Below, piece by piece: positions 44,989-56,696 of a stretch of DNA of 64,000 bases (the stretch's first letter is position 1; each line of letters opens with the position of its first letter). The stretch lies in assembly GCA_018398815.1 (NCBI GenBank), contig JAFLJL010014656.1:2501-66500 (forward strand), given 5' to 3'. The notes below the pieces were generated by a model, which saw nothing but the letters and a program-made list of their open reading frames with translations, was not told where the DNA came from and did not search any database. Source of the DNA: Conus ventricosus (Eukaryota > Mollusca > Gastropoda > Neogastropoda > Conidae). Position numbers and translations under genes: made by a program.

Positions 44989-45667
44989 GACAAGTAAGAC
45001 TTTAATAACCAAAAAATAACGATTATCTACAAACAAACATACTGTGCAGGGTTATCCGTTTTAATACTAATTTACTAAAGTTTTCAGAGAGTAGCGTAGG
45101 GGAAAGTAGCCGGGACTGAACACGCCCCATAGAGTAACGCAGGGGAAAAGCAGTTGTGGCTGAACGCGCCCATATACACGGTGGGTGCACTAGGCTATCC
45201 GATTACTTCGCAGTATGTTAATTACAGCGTGGGGAGAGAGAGAGAAACCCTGACAAAGCCCGTTAAGGTTAAGTTGCCCTCAGAACAGACAGACAGACAG
45301 AGAAGAGAGAGACAGACAGACAGACAGAGAGGCGGGCGCGCACACACACACACACACACACACACGTACACACACACACACTCACTCTTTTTCTCACAAT
45401 TAAATGACATAAAATCCGCACACTTATTCTGACTAATTTTCTACCTACAAAAACTTTGCCCACACAGGCAGGCAGACACGAGGCTGAAACCTGATCACTT
45501 AATTTATGCTATGGCACGGCTAGCCCAGACAAGCGACCTTCGTTCACACAGCGCACGGCCGAGCGACACGAGGTCAACTTGCAACATTGCATCAGAAAAT
45601 GTTCTCGAATATTCTTGAGTACCACGTTGACGTGGCAGTGTTGACACGACCGGCCATTTTAGCCATG
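44989..45667. other. Left subterminal region of the element
   Basis: Two direct copies of a ~43-bp motif (GAGTAGCGTAGGGGAAA...TGAACACGCCC, 45088-45130 and 45131-45173). GA, CAGA and CA microsatellites follow (45235-45382). An open frame upstream of the first gene's likely start (45665) is not needed. No gene is seen before 45668. Confidence 0.6.
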
Positions 45668-46260
45668 GCTTCCAATGGAGACGGACGTGCTTTGTTTACA
45701 GAGGAACAACTTCTTGTTATGGAGGATCATATGCAATACTACAAGCTTATGATGGAGTATATAAACAAAAGAAAACTAGGTGAGCGCTGTTTTTTACCTT
45801 GTAAGCCAAAGAGCAGTATTGCGTTTTTGGAAGGTGGGGTGAAAGAAAAACGAGAACTAACCATTGATGAACTACAACAGCTACCTTGAAAGCTTGTTGG
45901 TTCCACAAAGAGATTTAGAAAGAGATTTGGGCAATATTACTGAAAGAGATGTTGATGGCTTTGATAATCTTTCGACTGTTGACGAAATGATTCCATTTTT
46001 ACTAAAACTTGGCGAAAGAAAAACTATCCATCATGCTCTGATTATGGGTCACTGCCTTGAAAAGGCGCAAACAATGTTTCAAAGATCAAAACCAACTGAG
46101 ACATGGCGTTCATTTTTACGAACGCACATGAATATTGATGACTTATATGCAAGAAAACTGATGCAGAAAAAAGAGGAGGGGTGTGGTATAAACTTTTTTG
46201 TGCGAGAAGGAAAGTATAATGAAACTCTTTGTTGTGGGAGGCAACCTGCGGTGAAGTCAG
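45668..46260 (+). CDS. Unknown element protein, about 200 aa
   Basis: I prefer the ATG in MASNGDGRALFTEEQ (about 45665-45670), because the upstream codons look non-coding. One frame break at about 45872 (ELQQ versus YLESLLVPQRDLERDLG) splits it. The protein is helical and charged: DHMQYYKLMMEYINKRK at the N terminus and ETWRSFLRTHMNIDDLYARK near the C terminus, a helix-turn-helix-like WxxFLxxxxxIxxxYARK pattern also seen in phage-type regulatory proteins (weak resemblance). The frame then runs into the hairpin array, so the true end is uncertain. Copy A lacks it. Confidence 0.55.
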
Positions 46261-46490
46261 CCTTGCTGACTGCTACTATAAATAGCCGTTCATGCTGTGA
46301 ACGCCTTATTTTCGTAGCAAGAGGACTGCAGTAAAATTAGCCTTGCTGACTGCTACTATAAATAGCCGTTCATGCCGTGAACGCCTTATTTTAGTAGCAA
46401 GAGGGCTGCAGTAAAATCCGCCTTGCTATAAATAACCGTTCATGCGGTGAACGCCTATTTATAGCAGCAAGAGGGCTGCAGTACTGCCTG
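46261..46490. promoter_or_regulatory. Three tandem hairpins each containing TATAAATA
   Basis: The ~80-bp unit is repeated at 46262, 46342 and 46422. Each contains CTTGCT, ACTATAAATAGCCGTTCA, a short loop, GTGAACGCC, TATTTT and TAGCAAG, which fold back on each other. In the third unit TATAAATA faces TATTTATA, making a nearly perfect 50-bp hairpin. TATA motifs lie at about 46278, 46358 and 46427. It is a candidate promoter cluster or replication origin. Confidence 0.5.
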
Positions 46491-46509
46491 TACTTGCTAT
46501 GTGCGGACA

Positions 46510-46930
46510 CTAAGGGAGGTAACTCCTGCTCACCCCCACCCACGCATGCACACCCCCCACCCCACACCCCCACCCACGCATGCACACCCCCCACCCCACA
46601 CACCCCACCCACGCATGCACACCCCCACCCACGCATGCACACCCCCACCCCACACCCCCACCCCACGCACGCACGTCCTCCCACCCCACCCCCCTGTGTA
46701 CCCCACACACACTCCTACCCCCAAGTCGCCCCAAGTTCTTAATTAAGTTTTTAATTAAGTCACCCCAAGTTCTTAATTAAGTTTTTAATTAAGTACTTCA
46801 AGTTCCTAATAAGTCTTGATCAAGTAACTTCTAAGTTCTTGATTAAGTCACCTCAAGATCATAACTAAGTCATCCTTTAAGTACAACCAAGTTTTTATTC
46901 AAGTTATCTTATAATATCAAAAAATACAAG
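46510..46930. repeat. C-rich then AATTAAGT-rich repeats in the element
   Basis: 46520-46720 is a ~20-bp C-rich minisatellite (CCACCCACGCATGCACACCC). 46733-46900 repeats AAGTTCTTAATTAAGTTTTT and variants with TTAATTAA palindromes. The open frames of Gly/Val/Cys or Pro/His here are by-products. Confidence 0.85.
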
Positions 46931-47250
46931 CTATGTTTTTATCTTAAATAGTAAATGCCTAATATAGTACACACACGCCTCAAAAAACGTGTCATCGTTG
47001 AGAATGTCTTGCTCAGCGTTCTCTGCATAGATCTTAATGAAGTTTTTACATCCTAACAGCCACATTGATTACAATTCTGGTCTATGGAAATGTCTTTTAT
47101 AGACTCCATGTCTTTATTTATTGACTTTATCATTTTATAATACGCCATGATCTATTTTATTAAAAATTTTTAAAATATTATTGCATTATAAATGGATCAA
47201 AATGATCTTTTGTTGTGGCGGTTTTGGCGTGCAGTTGTCTTTTTCTGTAT
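46931..47250. other. AT-rich element DNA, no gene seen
   Basis: An AT-rich stretch with no frame I can support. A short plus-strand frame at 47191 (26 codons, hydrophobic) is opposite the next gene's end and is probably its shadow. Confidence 0.4.
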
Positions 47251-47667
47251 TTATGTGTTCAGATTTTTTTGATTGCTTTTGTTTTTGTTGCCATTGGTTA
47301 TATATTTTATAACCGAATAACTGCCCCCAACAGCAGCAATGGCGCCAAAAATGGCAACAGTTTTAAGTTCAATATACCATGAAGACTTTGCGCCCTTGAA
47401 TCACATGGAGTTTTTTATAGCGGGCATTGAATCAACTTGTTCTGGCGCTGGCGGTGTTATGTTTTCATGATGAGTTATATTCTGTAACATTAATTTTTTT
47501 GTCTGTTCCACCTGCTAATTTTTTTCCTGCTTTAAACACGTCCAGGATGAGGATGCTTTTCACTGGTCTCCACCTGATTCAGCGTTTTCTGCTGATTTTC
47601 TGGCTTGGTTACTTTCTCCACCTGATTCAGTGTTTTCTGATTCTGCTGATTTTCCCAGCTCGTTCAT
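47251..47667 (-). CDS. Unknown element protein with one membrane segment, frame-broken
   Basis: Start MNELGKSAESENTE at 47667, with a Ser/Gly/Glu-rich N terminus. After frame breaks (near 47560 and 47470) come ILDVFKAGKKLAGG and ITPPAPEQVDSMPAIKN. Beyond one in-frame TGA (47403) lies the hydrophobic segment TVAIFGAIAAVGGSYSVIKY. The stop is at 47251. It probably encodes a small single-pass membrane protein. No counterpart exists in copy A. Confidence 0.45.
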
Positions 47668-48078
47668 TTTGAAGGGAAACAAAATCTATATGATTAAAAG
47701 TTATTAATCCCATGATTAATGGCGATAACAATGTTCCAAATCTGTAGTATAGATCACATCCTAGAGACTCTAATGACTTTGTTAAAACCGGATCTTGCGT
47801 TAAATCATACGTAAGATCTTGTTCAGAATCAATGGGAGCAAATCTACTGACTAGTTAGTGTACAAACTAAGAACCGTTTGCCCCACACTTTTCACCATTC
47901 TAGACCCCAGCTGCGCTTCATACCTGTTATGATACTTTAAAATGTCTTGTGGCGACATCTGTTGAATCTGTTCAATGCTGAATTCAGTTCCGAGGAACGT
48001 TTTGTTTTTCCACATCTGCCAAAGAATACAGCCTCTCCTTTTGGGCATAATAGCTTGGTCATCAACTTGGTCATTCAT
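47627..48078 (-). CDS. Unknown element protein, about 150 aa, frame-broken
   Basis: Start MNDQVDDQAIMPKRRG at 48078. The first 75 codons are open (CILWQMWKNKTFLGTEF, then MSPQDILKYHNRYEAQLG). After one frame break near 47852 it continues APIDSEQDLTYDLTQDPVL and ESLGCDLYYRFGTLLSPL and stops at 47627, overlapping the start of the neighbouring gene. I do not recognise the family. Confidence 0.5.
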
Positions 48079-48169
48079 AATTCAGGAAGGTTTAGGCCCC
48101 CTTGTAGCTGTAGTAGATCATCACTGTTCATGTTTTTTAATAATTATAAATTATTTTATTTTCTAAAAA

Positions 48170-48360
48170 ATGAGCACCGAAAAAACTGTTACCAACCTTG
48201 TATACCATTCTGCTGTTATTGGAGGTCTAAGGTAGGATACTCAATGCTTGGTAAAAGCCTGTTAAGAATTAAACCAGCAGATCTTGGCAAACTAGACTTT
48301 GAGGATTCAGCAAAGCTGATTGCTATCATTGCAGCTTCGTTGCTACGAAAGATTTTCTAG
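48170..48360 (+). CDS. Small unknown element protein, about 63 aa
   Basis: The ATG at 48170 follows an AT-rich leader (TTATTTTATTTTCTAAAAAA). MSTEKTVTNLVYHSAVIGGL is followed by one frame break at about 48232, then GYSMLGKSLLRIKPADLGK and a hydrophobic LIAIIAASLLRKIF end. Divergent from the gene at 48078 (92 bp). Confidence 0.5.
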
Positions 48361-48419
48361 TCAAGCAAGGAATAATTCCAACAATATAAATATGTAAGAA
48401 AAAATACATTTATAAAAAA

Positions 48420-48824
48420 ATGGCTTCACTCACAATAATGATAGGCGGCGCTGTGGTGAATGCGCTTGCTTTATAGCGGAAGTAATTTCGCATTAGTAAA
48501 CTGGGGGTGACGGCGAGAGAAAAAGACATAACAAAGCTATGGAGCAACTAGCAGCTGCACAAGACGCCTATGAAAAGCAGAGACTTGAGCAGTTAGATTT
48601 ATTAATGACACACTGAAAAAACAGGGGCATGCAGCTTACACATTTAAAAATGTTGATCAAGCAATAAAACAATATTATCTTGTAACAGGCAAACCAATCG
48701 AGCATTGCCCCCACCAAAATTCAGTGACTTTTATCAACCATCAGAAAAACAAAAGATGCAAGAAATCGGGTTTATTGTCGTTAGTATGGCCGTTGTGTAT
48801 TTTGTTGCGCATAATATTGGCTGA
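48420..48824 (+). CDS. Conserved element protein, hydrophobic at both ends, about 135 aa
   Basis: Start MASLTIMIGGAVVNALA. At least four frame breaks follow (near 48472, 48510, 48600 and 48700). Later blocks are ERKRHNKAMEQLAAAQDAYE, a polar helical middle, FSDFYQPSEKQKMQE and a C-terminal membrane segment IVVSMAVVYFVAHNIG with stop at 48822-48824. I recognise this MxxLxxMxGGAxxNxxAF family as a frequent companion of such elements in marine invertebrates; role unknown. It lies 7 bp before the integrase start. Confidence 0.6.
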
Positions 48825-48831
48825 ATAAAAA

Positions 48832-49780
48832 ATGAACAAAATCTATTATTCGCCCAAAGGATATTGGAAGGGAATCGCAGCAATTAAAAAGCTAAGCCAA
48901 GCAGCTGGAGTCAGTGAACAAACAGCAAAAGAATGGTTATCTAAACAAGCGATTTGGCAAATTTATTTACCTGCACCTAGACGAATACAGAGACCACACT
49001 TTGTCAATACAACTCCAAACGACACCCATCAAATGGATCTTCTATATTTACCCTCTGATAGGATTAGACGAAAAAGATTTAAGTACGCACTCACAGTCAT
49101 TGACATAGCTTCAAGATACAAAGATGCAGAACCATTAACACAAAAGAGTGCTTCTGGCTGTTGCTGTTGCCATACAGCTGATATATCAACGAGGCCCTTT
49201 AACTTATCCTCGCATGATTCAAGTCGATGATGGAAAAGAATTAAAGGGCAAGTGAATCAATTATTGTTAAAACATAGAGTTACCATTAAAAGAGCATTCC
49301 AGGAGTTCACAGATCACAGGCTTTAGTTGAAAACTTTAACAAACAGTTAGCTGAAAGACTTTTCTCCCTACCAGTATCACAGAGAGCTGATTGGCAATTC
49401 TTGCAACACAGAATGGTTAGAAGACTGCCCTCAGTTTTGCGCGCAATGAATAATGAAGAATTTAAAGGGCTAAAGCCAGTACAAGCAATCAAAAGAAAAA
49501 CAATAAATGTTGCTGAAGGAGAGTCTTCATCCGGCAAACTATTACCGTTTGGTTTAAAAGTAAGGTACCTTTATTTACCGGGGGAAGCAGAAGGGGACAC
49601 TCGCATCAGGGCAACAGATCCAGTTTGGAGTGTTGATCCATATGAAATAAAAAGAATTGTAAAGATGAATCCGCCCGTGTATTATTTACGAGAAACTGGC
49701 ACAACAAAACAACCAGCTCCTCAAAGATCTTTGTGAAGGAAGAACTGCAGATAATCCCACCAGACACAGTTCCGCTTTAA
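48832..49780 (+). CDS. Retroviral-type DDE integrase
   Basis: Start MNKIYYSPKGYWKG, then an N-terminal HTH-like KKLSQAAGVSEQTAKEWL. Core motifs: QMDLLYLP (first catalytic Asp, about 49033), a frame break near 49155, IQVDDGKEL (second Asp, about 49218), and ALVENFNKQLAERLF (Glu, about 49332) with roughly 35-residue D-E spacing, then a basic C terminus. A one-base loss near 49733 ends the frame early; by comparison with copy A the true stop is at 49778-49780. It would catalyse insertion of the linear element, as in Polintons and adintoviruses. Confidence 0.85.
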
Positions 49781-49782
49781 TT

Positions 49783-52700
49783 ATTTTACGGTTCTATAAT
49801 GACCATATGCATATGAAAACTCTGGATTAACAAACACACGTTTTGTGTTTGTTCTATCTAATGACTTCTTTGTTACAACTGTTGTGTTGATCTCATGTAG
49901 ATTAGATCGCAGTTTTACGTTGTCATGATGAAAAGTCTTATTGCCAAACAATGCTTCTTTGTAGTTGTCAGTGATATGTTTGACTGCACAACACTGCGAG
50001 ATATTCCCTTTGCTTTCTTAATGATTTTCTCCTGCTCGAAATACTGTACATTTTTGACCTTAACCCCACATACTCCTTGATCACCTTTCCAGATAATTCA
50101 TCCTTCATCTTTCCTAAAACCTTCTTGTTAGTAATTGAATGTAAAGGCGAATTTTTAGGATAATTGGACGTGTCCATACCATCCGCTCGCTCCTTTAGCT
50201 ACTTCGTTTCCATGTCTTTATAATATCTTCAGTAGGAATATCTATAACAAAACTGTCTGTATCTGTGTAAAGTACTCTGGACTCAGGATACGAGGCTTAA
50301 AGTAGTCATAAAGAAACTCTAACATCAAAGCTTTGATAATTCTAAAACAGTAAACCCAATAAATACAGGTTTGTCTAATTTGACTTTCTTTTTTTTCATC
50401 ATATGCCAAAAAGCTGATCATGAAATTTTCTGAAGTCCTGATAATTAGGTTTTGAAGTTAGCTTAATTGCTTCGTTCTCTTGGGACTAATCTGACATCTT
50501 TGCGCTTGTGCGGATTCTCCATAGTCTTTCCAAAACAGCTGTTGTTCATCAGCTTGAAAAAGTCTTTTTCTGAGCATCTGTGGATTTAGTTCTGAGATCA
50601 GTGTTCTTCATGATGTATGGTTTCATGAACTGTTCTTGATCAAAAGCAATATGCGATAACTGCTGTCAACTTCAACCCATGTCTTAAATAAAATTGTAGA
50701 AGTCTGTAATGACAGACATAAATTTTTTTTTGCCTCGAAGATTATGCACACGATTTAGGGCGGCTCTCTTTGGAATCCATTTTTTTAGACTTTCTGCTGC
50801 TAATGGGATCGTCTTTATGCAGGTCAGCAGTTCATGAGGATATTCTAAATCAACTCTAGAATGTATCTCCACGCTGTTTATCAGGCGTTAAACTTGCCCA
50901 ACCACTTTAATGCCTTTTGAATATTATTCGATCGCCGCCTGTGTACATTTTAAAGTTTGCGTAACGAAGTTTTGATTTTGCGCCATTGCCCATCCGTAAC
51001 AGATTGTTTGCATCTAAATAATGAGTAGTTAGACCTTTTTACTTGATCATAGTCGTCCAAGTATTGGTTTTTGCTTACAGTAATGATGCGACGCCATACT
51101 AATTCCTCCACGCATATTCCGTTTCAAATCTCTGAATCATTGGTAAATCTGACTATAAATTCATTCTGTACTCCAGTAAACTTTAAGAAAGCATCCCAAC
51201 TCATTCCGGGCGCAGAAATGTAATGCCAGGATCCAGGCTATAATGTTTCATGCAGGTATTTCTATAAGTTTTCCAAAATATCCGCCACAAACATACATCG
51301 GCCCATCAAGTAGGATCATGATAGTCTCCCATCGTTTTAACACTCTAACCTGCCACGCATCTGAGCATGCTGGTAATCAGAGTCACTGTTGTCCTATCCC
51401 TCTAAGACTAGAAAAGAAACGCGCCTTTAGTGGAAGTGTATCTTCATCAAACCTTTCCCAACTGTTCAATGTTTCATAAGGGTAAACACCCTTTCTAACA
51501 AGAGTGAGTCCAATAATATTCTTCCGTTATTGGGCAGGACTAAGGACAGCCATGCCTCTAATGAGCCACATCATGTGTTTGCATAAGTCGTAGAAAGACA
51601 TGTTAATTCAGATTAAAGCACATGTACTTTTCTGATGACTGTCAATGCACGTCACCCTGGAAGCAGCCGGGGGCACTTGCTTTCATTAGAAGATGAGAGT
51701 CTAACCTCGCAAGTTATGAAAGATACAGGCAGCATCCATTCTTCTTGGTTCAACTTTAGTTGAAGATTGCATTTACTGTGGCGCTGCTCCCTGAACTTTC
51801 CGCTAATGAGACCATGGTTCTCTTACCCCTGGCCGCTAAGGCCCCACCTGTTGGATTGGCTTCTCACTGATTTCTAACCACAAATCCAACAATGTGTGGC
51901 TGAGTCATACTGTTGTTGTCTCAGGCGTCATTATGATTGCAGATAAGTTTAGATTATTAGAACAGTTATTACGCACTTGCTGCATGCCGTTCTAAAAGTA
52001 TTTTTGCAGCATCTGGCCCTCTATACAATTTCTGGTTTCGAATGGCGTCACCATCCGACTGACATGATAAAAGCAAATGAAACAGATCTGATGATACTCC
52101 ATTAAGAACTGTTTTTCGAAGTTTTTTGTGCGCTGGCCCTTCATAATGAAGCAATAAGCGACTCGAATCTCGTAAACTACGTATGGAGAATGTTAGCAGT
52201 TTTTTTCCATTCTTAAACTAACTTTAGATCCTAGGTGGGGGCCGTAATTTAGTGTCTGTATAACAGTCAACTGGGCCGATACAATGTTTTCTTATGATCG
52301 CTTCGGCTTGAACAGAGGGCATTCTTGTTAAACCATTTTCTGCAGAATTCCGTGTTATGCCCATTCCTTAGAAGCATGCTGCATTAGTTTACCATTGTTC
52401 AATCAATGTGTAAGCGGTAGCCACCCGCTGGCCGAAAGCATCAGTAGTAAGTCAACATGTTTTTTGTCTGTTTCGCCATCGTTGGACTGTCTTGGACACT
52501 TTAATCGCTGTAGATTTTGTTTCCCTCATCCCTGTGTAATATTGACAGTTATTGGTTTGTTTTTGCTCTTCAACTGATGCAATTTGGTCTACACTAACAG
52601 GAAAGGAGGACACCCCACTAAAGTTAAGATCATGATGTACGGGTGATAGTAGATACTTCTCTCTGCGTTTTGCGGATATAATGCAGCCTTGCGAGAACAC

Positions 52701-53200
52701 ACCACATAAAACATTTGTTGTTCTGAATTCTTTATGTTTAGAACTGCTCTTTCCGCTACCACCTCGAGGCAGCGGAATGTAAGACTTGCCAAAAATCGGT
52801 GCATACTTAGCCTGTTTTAATCTGGATCCTAAAATTCGCCTCGGACCAACCAGAGCCTCTCATTTTGGCTTCTTCAGCGCAGCGTCAACGGTGCAAGCAG
52901 TTCGTGTGGCCAACCGGTGTTAAGTCGTTTATGAGAAAGAATAGTCCTGTTGTTTAGTGAGACCCCAGACTTCTAATTTTCTTGTCATTATTGTTTACAT
53001 ATCATTAAAACAGCTAACATTACTTTACTGGCGGGTCTATTGTTAGTTTTACCCAGAACTTGAGAAATTGCATGAATCAACGCTGCCTGTACGTTTGTTG
53101 GATTAATACTTCTAAATCAATATCCAATTCATGCTCTTGATAAACGCTATCTCCTCAACATTCCTCAAACACTTCGTCTGGTCCTTCAATATCTAGCCAT
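49783..53200 (-). pseudogene. Family B DNA polymerase, heavily frame-disrupted (copy B)
   Basis: Antisense partner of 41107-44498. Homology is continuous from the start (near 53200) to the end (near 49783), but many indels and substitutions break it into short frames (for example 50177-49968, 52154-51969, 52804-52589). Identity is high near the polymerase 3' end and lower in the middle. It is either a decayed gene or unpolished sequence of a second copy. Confidence 0.8.
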
Positions 53201-53329
53201 GTTGAGGTGCTTTTCTAACTCAAAAATTTATTTAAAATAAAAAAAATACTTAATCAGAATCAATTACAACGGTCTTTTTTGTGCTTGGACTCATAAACAA
53301 AAGATAAAACAGACCCTTCGTGTTTGGTA

Positions 53330-53948
53330 CTGTGAGCTGTTAAAAACAGAGTTTAATGTCTCGTTTACTTTTTTTAAGCATTCTTTTTTTTATCTGCTCG
53401 CGTCTGCTGTGAAAAAAATTGTCCTCGCCTTTTCTTTGAAGATCAAACTTTGTCTTTTGTAGACATCAATCCCTGTAACGACTAAATCTTACATCCGTGA
53501 TGTTTGAGTCACTAGTGCTTTAATTTATTGTCATTTAAAACGAACTAAGTTAGCCGTTATTAGTTGACCATAGCTGTTGTGCTTTTGGAGTTTAGTTTTG
53601 TTTTTTTGCCAGCCCACTTACAGCTAATGAACCACAGACCCAGGAGCTAAAGAACAAACTCCTAGAGGTAAACTCGGGTACGCCCTATGCCCGTTGCTAA
53701 GAGACCAAAACTTGTTCCGGCTGATAGAGCACTAATAGTCGATGCGCCATATTAACATATGTAACAGCAATAAAGGACGCAGAATACAACCTTTCGTATT
53801 GTTTTGCTGTATTTTGAAAGCCTTGCTCTAGTACTTGCCTGCATTTTGTGTAATTTTGGTTAATCTGAGGTTTTTATGCCAGGGTTTTCTACTATCTCTC
53901 TCTTGACGGCGCTGTAGGCACATTTAGATAAAAAACCTGAACAGACAT
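53330..53948 (-). pseudogene. 219-aa helical protein homologue, frame-disrupted (copy B)
   Basis: Partner of 40324-40983. Start codon context AAAGATGTCTGTTCAGG at 53948. Homology persists through the hydrophobic middle and stops near 53330, with numerous one-base changes. Confidence 0.7.
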
Positions 53949-53968
53949 CTTTATAAATAAAAAAATTT

Positions 53969-55264
53969 AGTATTGTATATCTTCTAATCGTTTTTCTTTA
54001 ATAGTCAGCTGCCATCATATATTAAAAACAAATGTACATTAAGCGGTTAATATCGGCTTCGTCTTCTTATAATTTGAATAGTATTACGTCTCTCCACAGT
54101 TCTTCCCGCCTTCCGGGGGGGGGGGGGGGGGGGGCGCAAACTCGATTATCCTCTTTGACCTTAGGTCAATCCATAAACCGTATTTTGTTGTTAAATATTC
54201 ATCAAGCCTAACATTGTGAAGATGTAAAATCTTTAGACCCAAAGGTCACTGTTGATGTCTACACCTCCCGCCCTCCAAACAGTTTTTCTTATTTCATCAA
54301 AATGCTGATAAGGGTTTAAGCCGCTAGCGTAAATTTTGTTAGGACACCCTCAATTGAACATTGTACTTTGTTATTTAGGATATAAAACTTTTCCACTTCC
54401 TCTTTTGAACGTTCTTCATCTTCGCAGAGCAATAAAAATACTTTAAGAGATCTTGCTGCGACGCTAAAACTAAAATTCCATAGTGTGTCTGCCCTGCTTC
54501 TGGGATATTTTGTATGATTAATCACTCTTTCCGTAATAATTGCTAATTTTCTCTTGATATTGTTGCTCAATCAGCTCTGCTAAGTACGGGTTGCTAACAA
54601 CGTCAAACTCTCACGAGATGCGAAATGCTGTACTTTGCTTCGGTGTCGGAGGATTTGATAACGCTATTGTAAGTCATGTAAAATTAGTTCATATGACAAT
54701 CTCAGTCTTAACGCTCCTTGAAAGTACGGTCGCTGCATTGCGCTTTAACATACTCAAAATCTAAGGGGATGGAAAAGCGATTTTCCATACGCAAAAATTT
54801 AACAGCTGCAAACCTTTTTACCCGTCTTTTAGTATCTGCGGCGCCTATTTCTATGTTTTAGTGGCTGTCATCCATTTTCGATTCCTTGAACGCAAATCAT
54901 CCTTTCATTCCGGTTATGCCCATAGATCAGAATAGGTAAAAATATGTCTGCATAGTGTAAAGAAAATATTCTGCCCCTCAATTTTTATAAGAATTTTCCT
55001 TAACGATTGCCCGTCCCAAATTCTGGACAACTGTCCTGTTTGGATCTGTTGTTGAAGCGAGTTCTATTTGAAAGTAAGTCGCGCAGCGTCCTGGCACATT
55101 CAATCATCCGCTCCCCTAAGTTTGGAAATTTGACAGTAGAAATTGATCCGCATCAATTGTAGATCGGATATTTGGAACAGAATGAATCCGTTTATTTCCC
55201 TTCACGCCAAGGGGCTTTTTCAGGCTTCTATGCGGTAAAGAATCGAGCCATATTCTTGTGACAT
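53969..55264 (-). pseudogene. Candidate major capsid protein, frame-disrupted (copy B)
   Basis: Partner of 39031-40297. The start is at 55264 after the AT-rich leader. A readable piece at 54570-54316 shares the YPRSRADTLWNF-type block. A G-run (54114-54134) has expanded exactly where copy A has its second frame break, pointing to a homopolymer-related problem in both copies. Confidence 0.7.
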
Positions 55265-55356
55265 TTTTTTAATGAAGCAAAATAAAAAGTTAATTATTTA
55301 AAACATGCAGGAATTGAAGCTGAAGAAGATATGAGGTTTTTTATCGGGGAGACGAC

Positions 55357-56525
55357 ATGAGATGAAATGATCCCTTTAAACACGCATCGCTCAATGATCT
55401 CAATCGGCGTGAAGAGAACGAAAGTACGGTCGAGCATGTTTACAAAAGTTTAGGCCTTCAAGAACCCCCCGAATTTATAGACCCAAATGATTATTTGAAT
55501 TAGAAGATTGGTCATTTGGTCTGTAAAAAACGACCAAGGAACAACTGTTCGCTTACAACTAAACCAGACCCCTCAAAGTTTTTAGCCAATAGAACAATGA
55601 GACAATACTCATGTGAAATATTCAAAATCGCCTTGCATTTCTAAACCAAAATAGATAAGGCTGCAGTTGCGAAACTGCAAAACACACTGCAAGAACTCCG
55701 CAACAGCTTAACAAATTACAAAACATGTAACTTAAAGAATGAAATTAATCGGCAACTAAACTAATAAATGCAATAGAGCAGAAACCAGTTGTTTCAGAAG
55801 AAACAGCATTAAAGACCTTTACACGACTACAACCGCTACCGCCTACACATGCGGAGAAATAGCGCCCCTTGATCATCATTGAGAAGCATCAGAGCAATAA
55901 CAAACAATCTTAGCAAAACTAGTGAACTAGATGGGCAATAAAAAGAGAAAAAGAAAAACTCGTTGAGTGCTGGATGACGCCAACTTAGGGCCTTGATATT
56001 AAAGAAAGAATAACCCAAAGACTAAAAGATCTTGAACAGAGAGATCGCATACTAAAGCGCTGACGACTAACCGAGCAATTAAGAACTCAAGTGAATAGAA
56101 ATAAGAGAAACTATCCGGAAAATTTTATATGAAGACACAACGCATAGCAGAACGGAATACGAACGCTGTTTTAGAGAGCAAGAGTCACATTAGCTAGCGT
56201 TATAACAGCCTTCGGATTTGCAATAAGCACACTGGTTTTGGCTATACAGCCGGGCGGTGGTCAAAGTTTCAGTGCCTCCACCACCATCGCCCCCATCACC
56301 ACCTGATAAATCATGGGTAAAAAAACAGCCTTGGATCATCTTGCGAATTTATAAAAAAATTAAGCTGGTAAAAGCCGTAAACTCTACCAGGAATATTTGG
56401 GGAGTATTGTCAGCTGGCTTTTGGTCCTACTGGCATCGCAAAGTAGTTGCTTTATGGCCGAGCACTTATGACATTATTCTTGTAATAGTTGGGGTTACTA
56501 ATTTAGTAAATATAGACCAAAGTAA
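55357..56525 (+). pseudogene. Coiled-coil/membrane protein homologue, frame-disrupted (copy B)
   Basis: Partner of 38942-37811. ATG at 55357; the Pro-rich linker is clear at about 56265-56310 (PPPPSPPSPPDKSWVKK). The C-terminal hydrophobic region runs to the stop at about 56523. It is divergent from the capsid candidate. Confidence 0.7.
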
Positions 56526-56696
56526 GTCCTATCCAGTTAATCCCACGAACAAGCGCTGTCTTTTCATATTCATGGTCATCGCGAACAAGTCCGCCAAGCT
56601 TGCTGAGTCTTCAATGACTTTGGGGTGTTTGGACTTCGGGAGTGGATGACTTTATCTTGGTGTTTCTTTCTTTGTTTGTAATATGACTGCTCAGAA

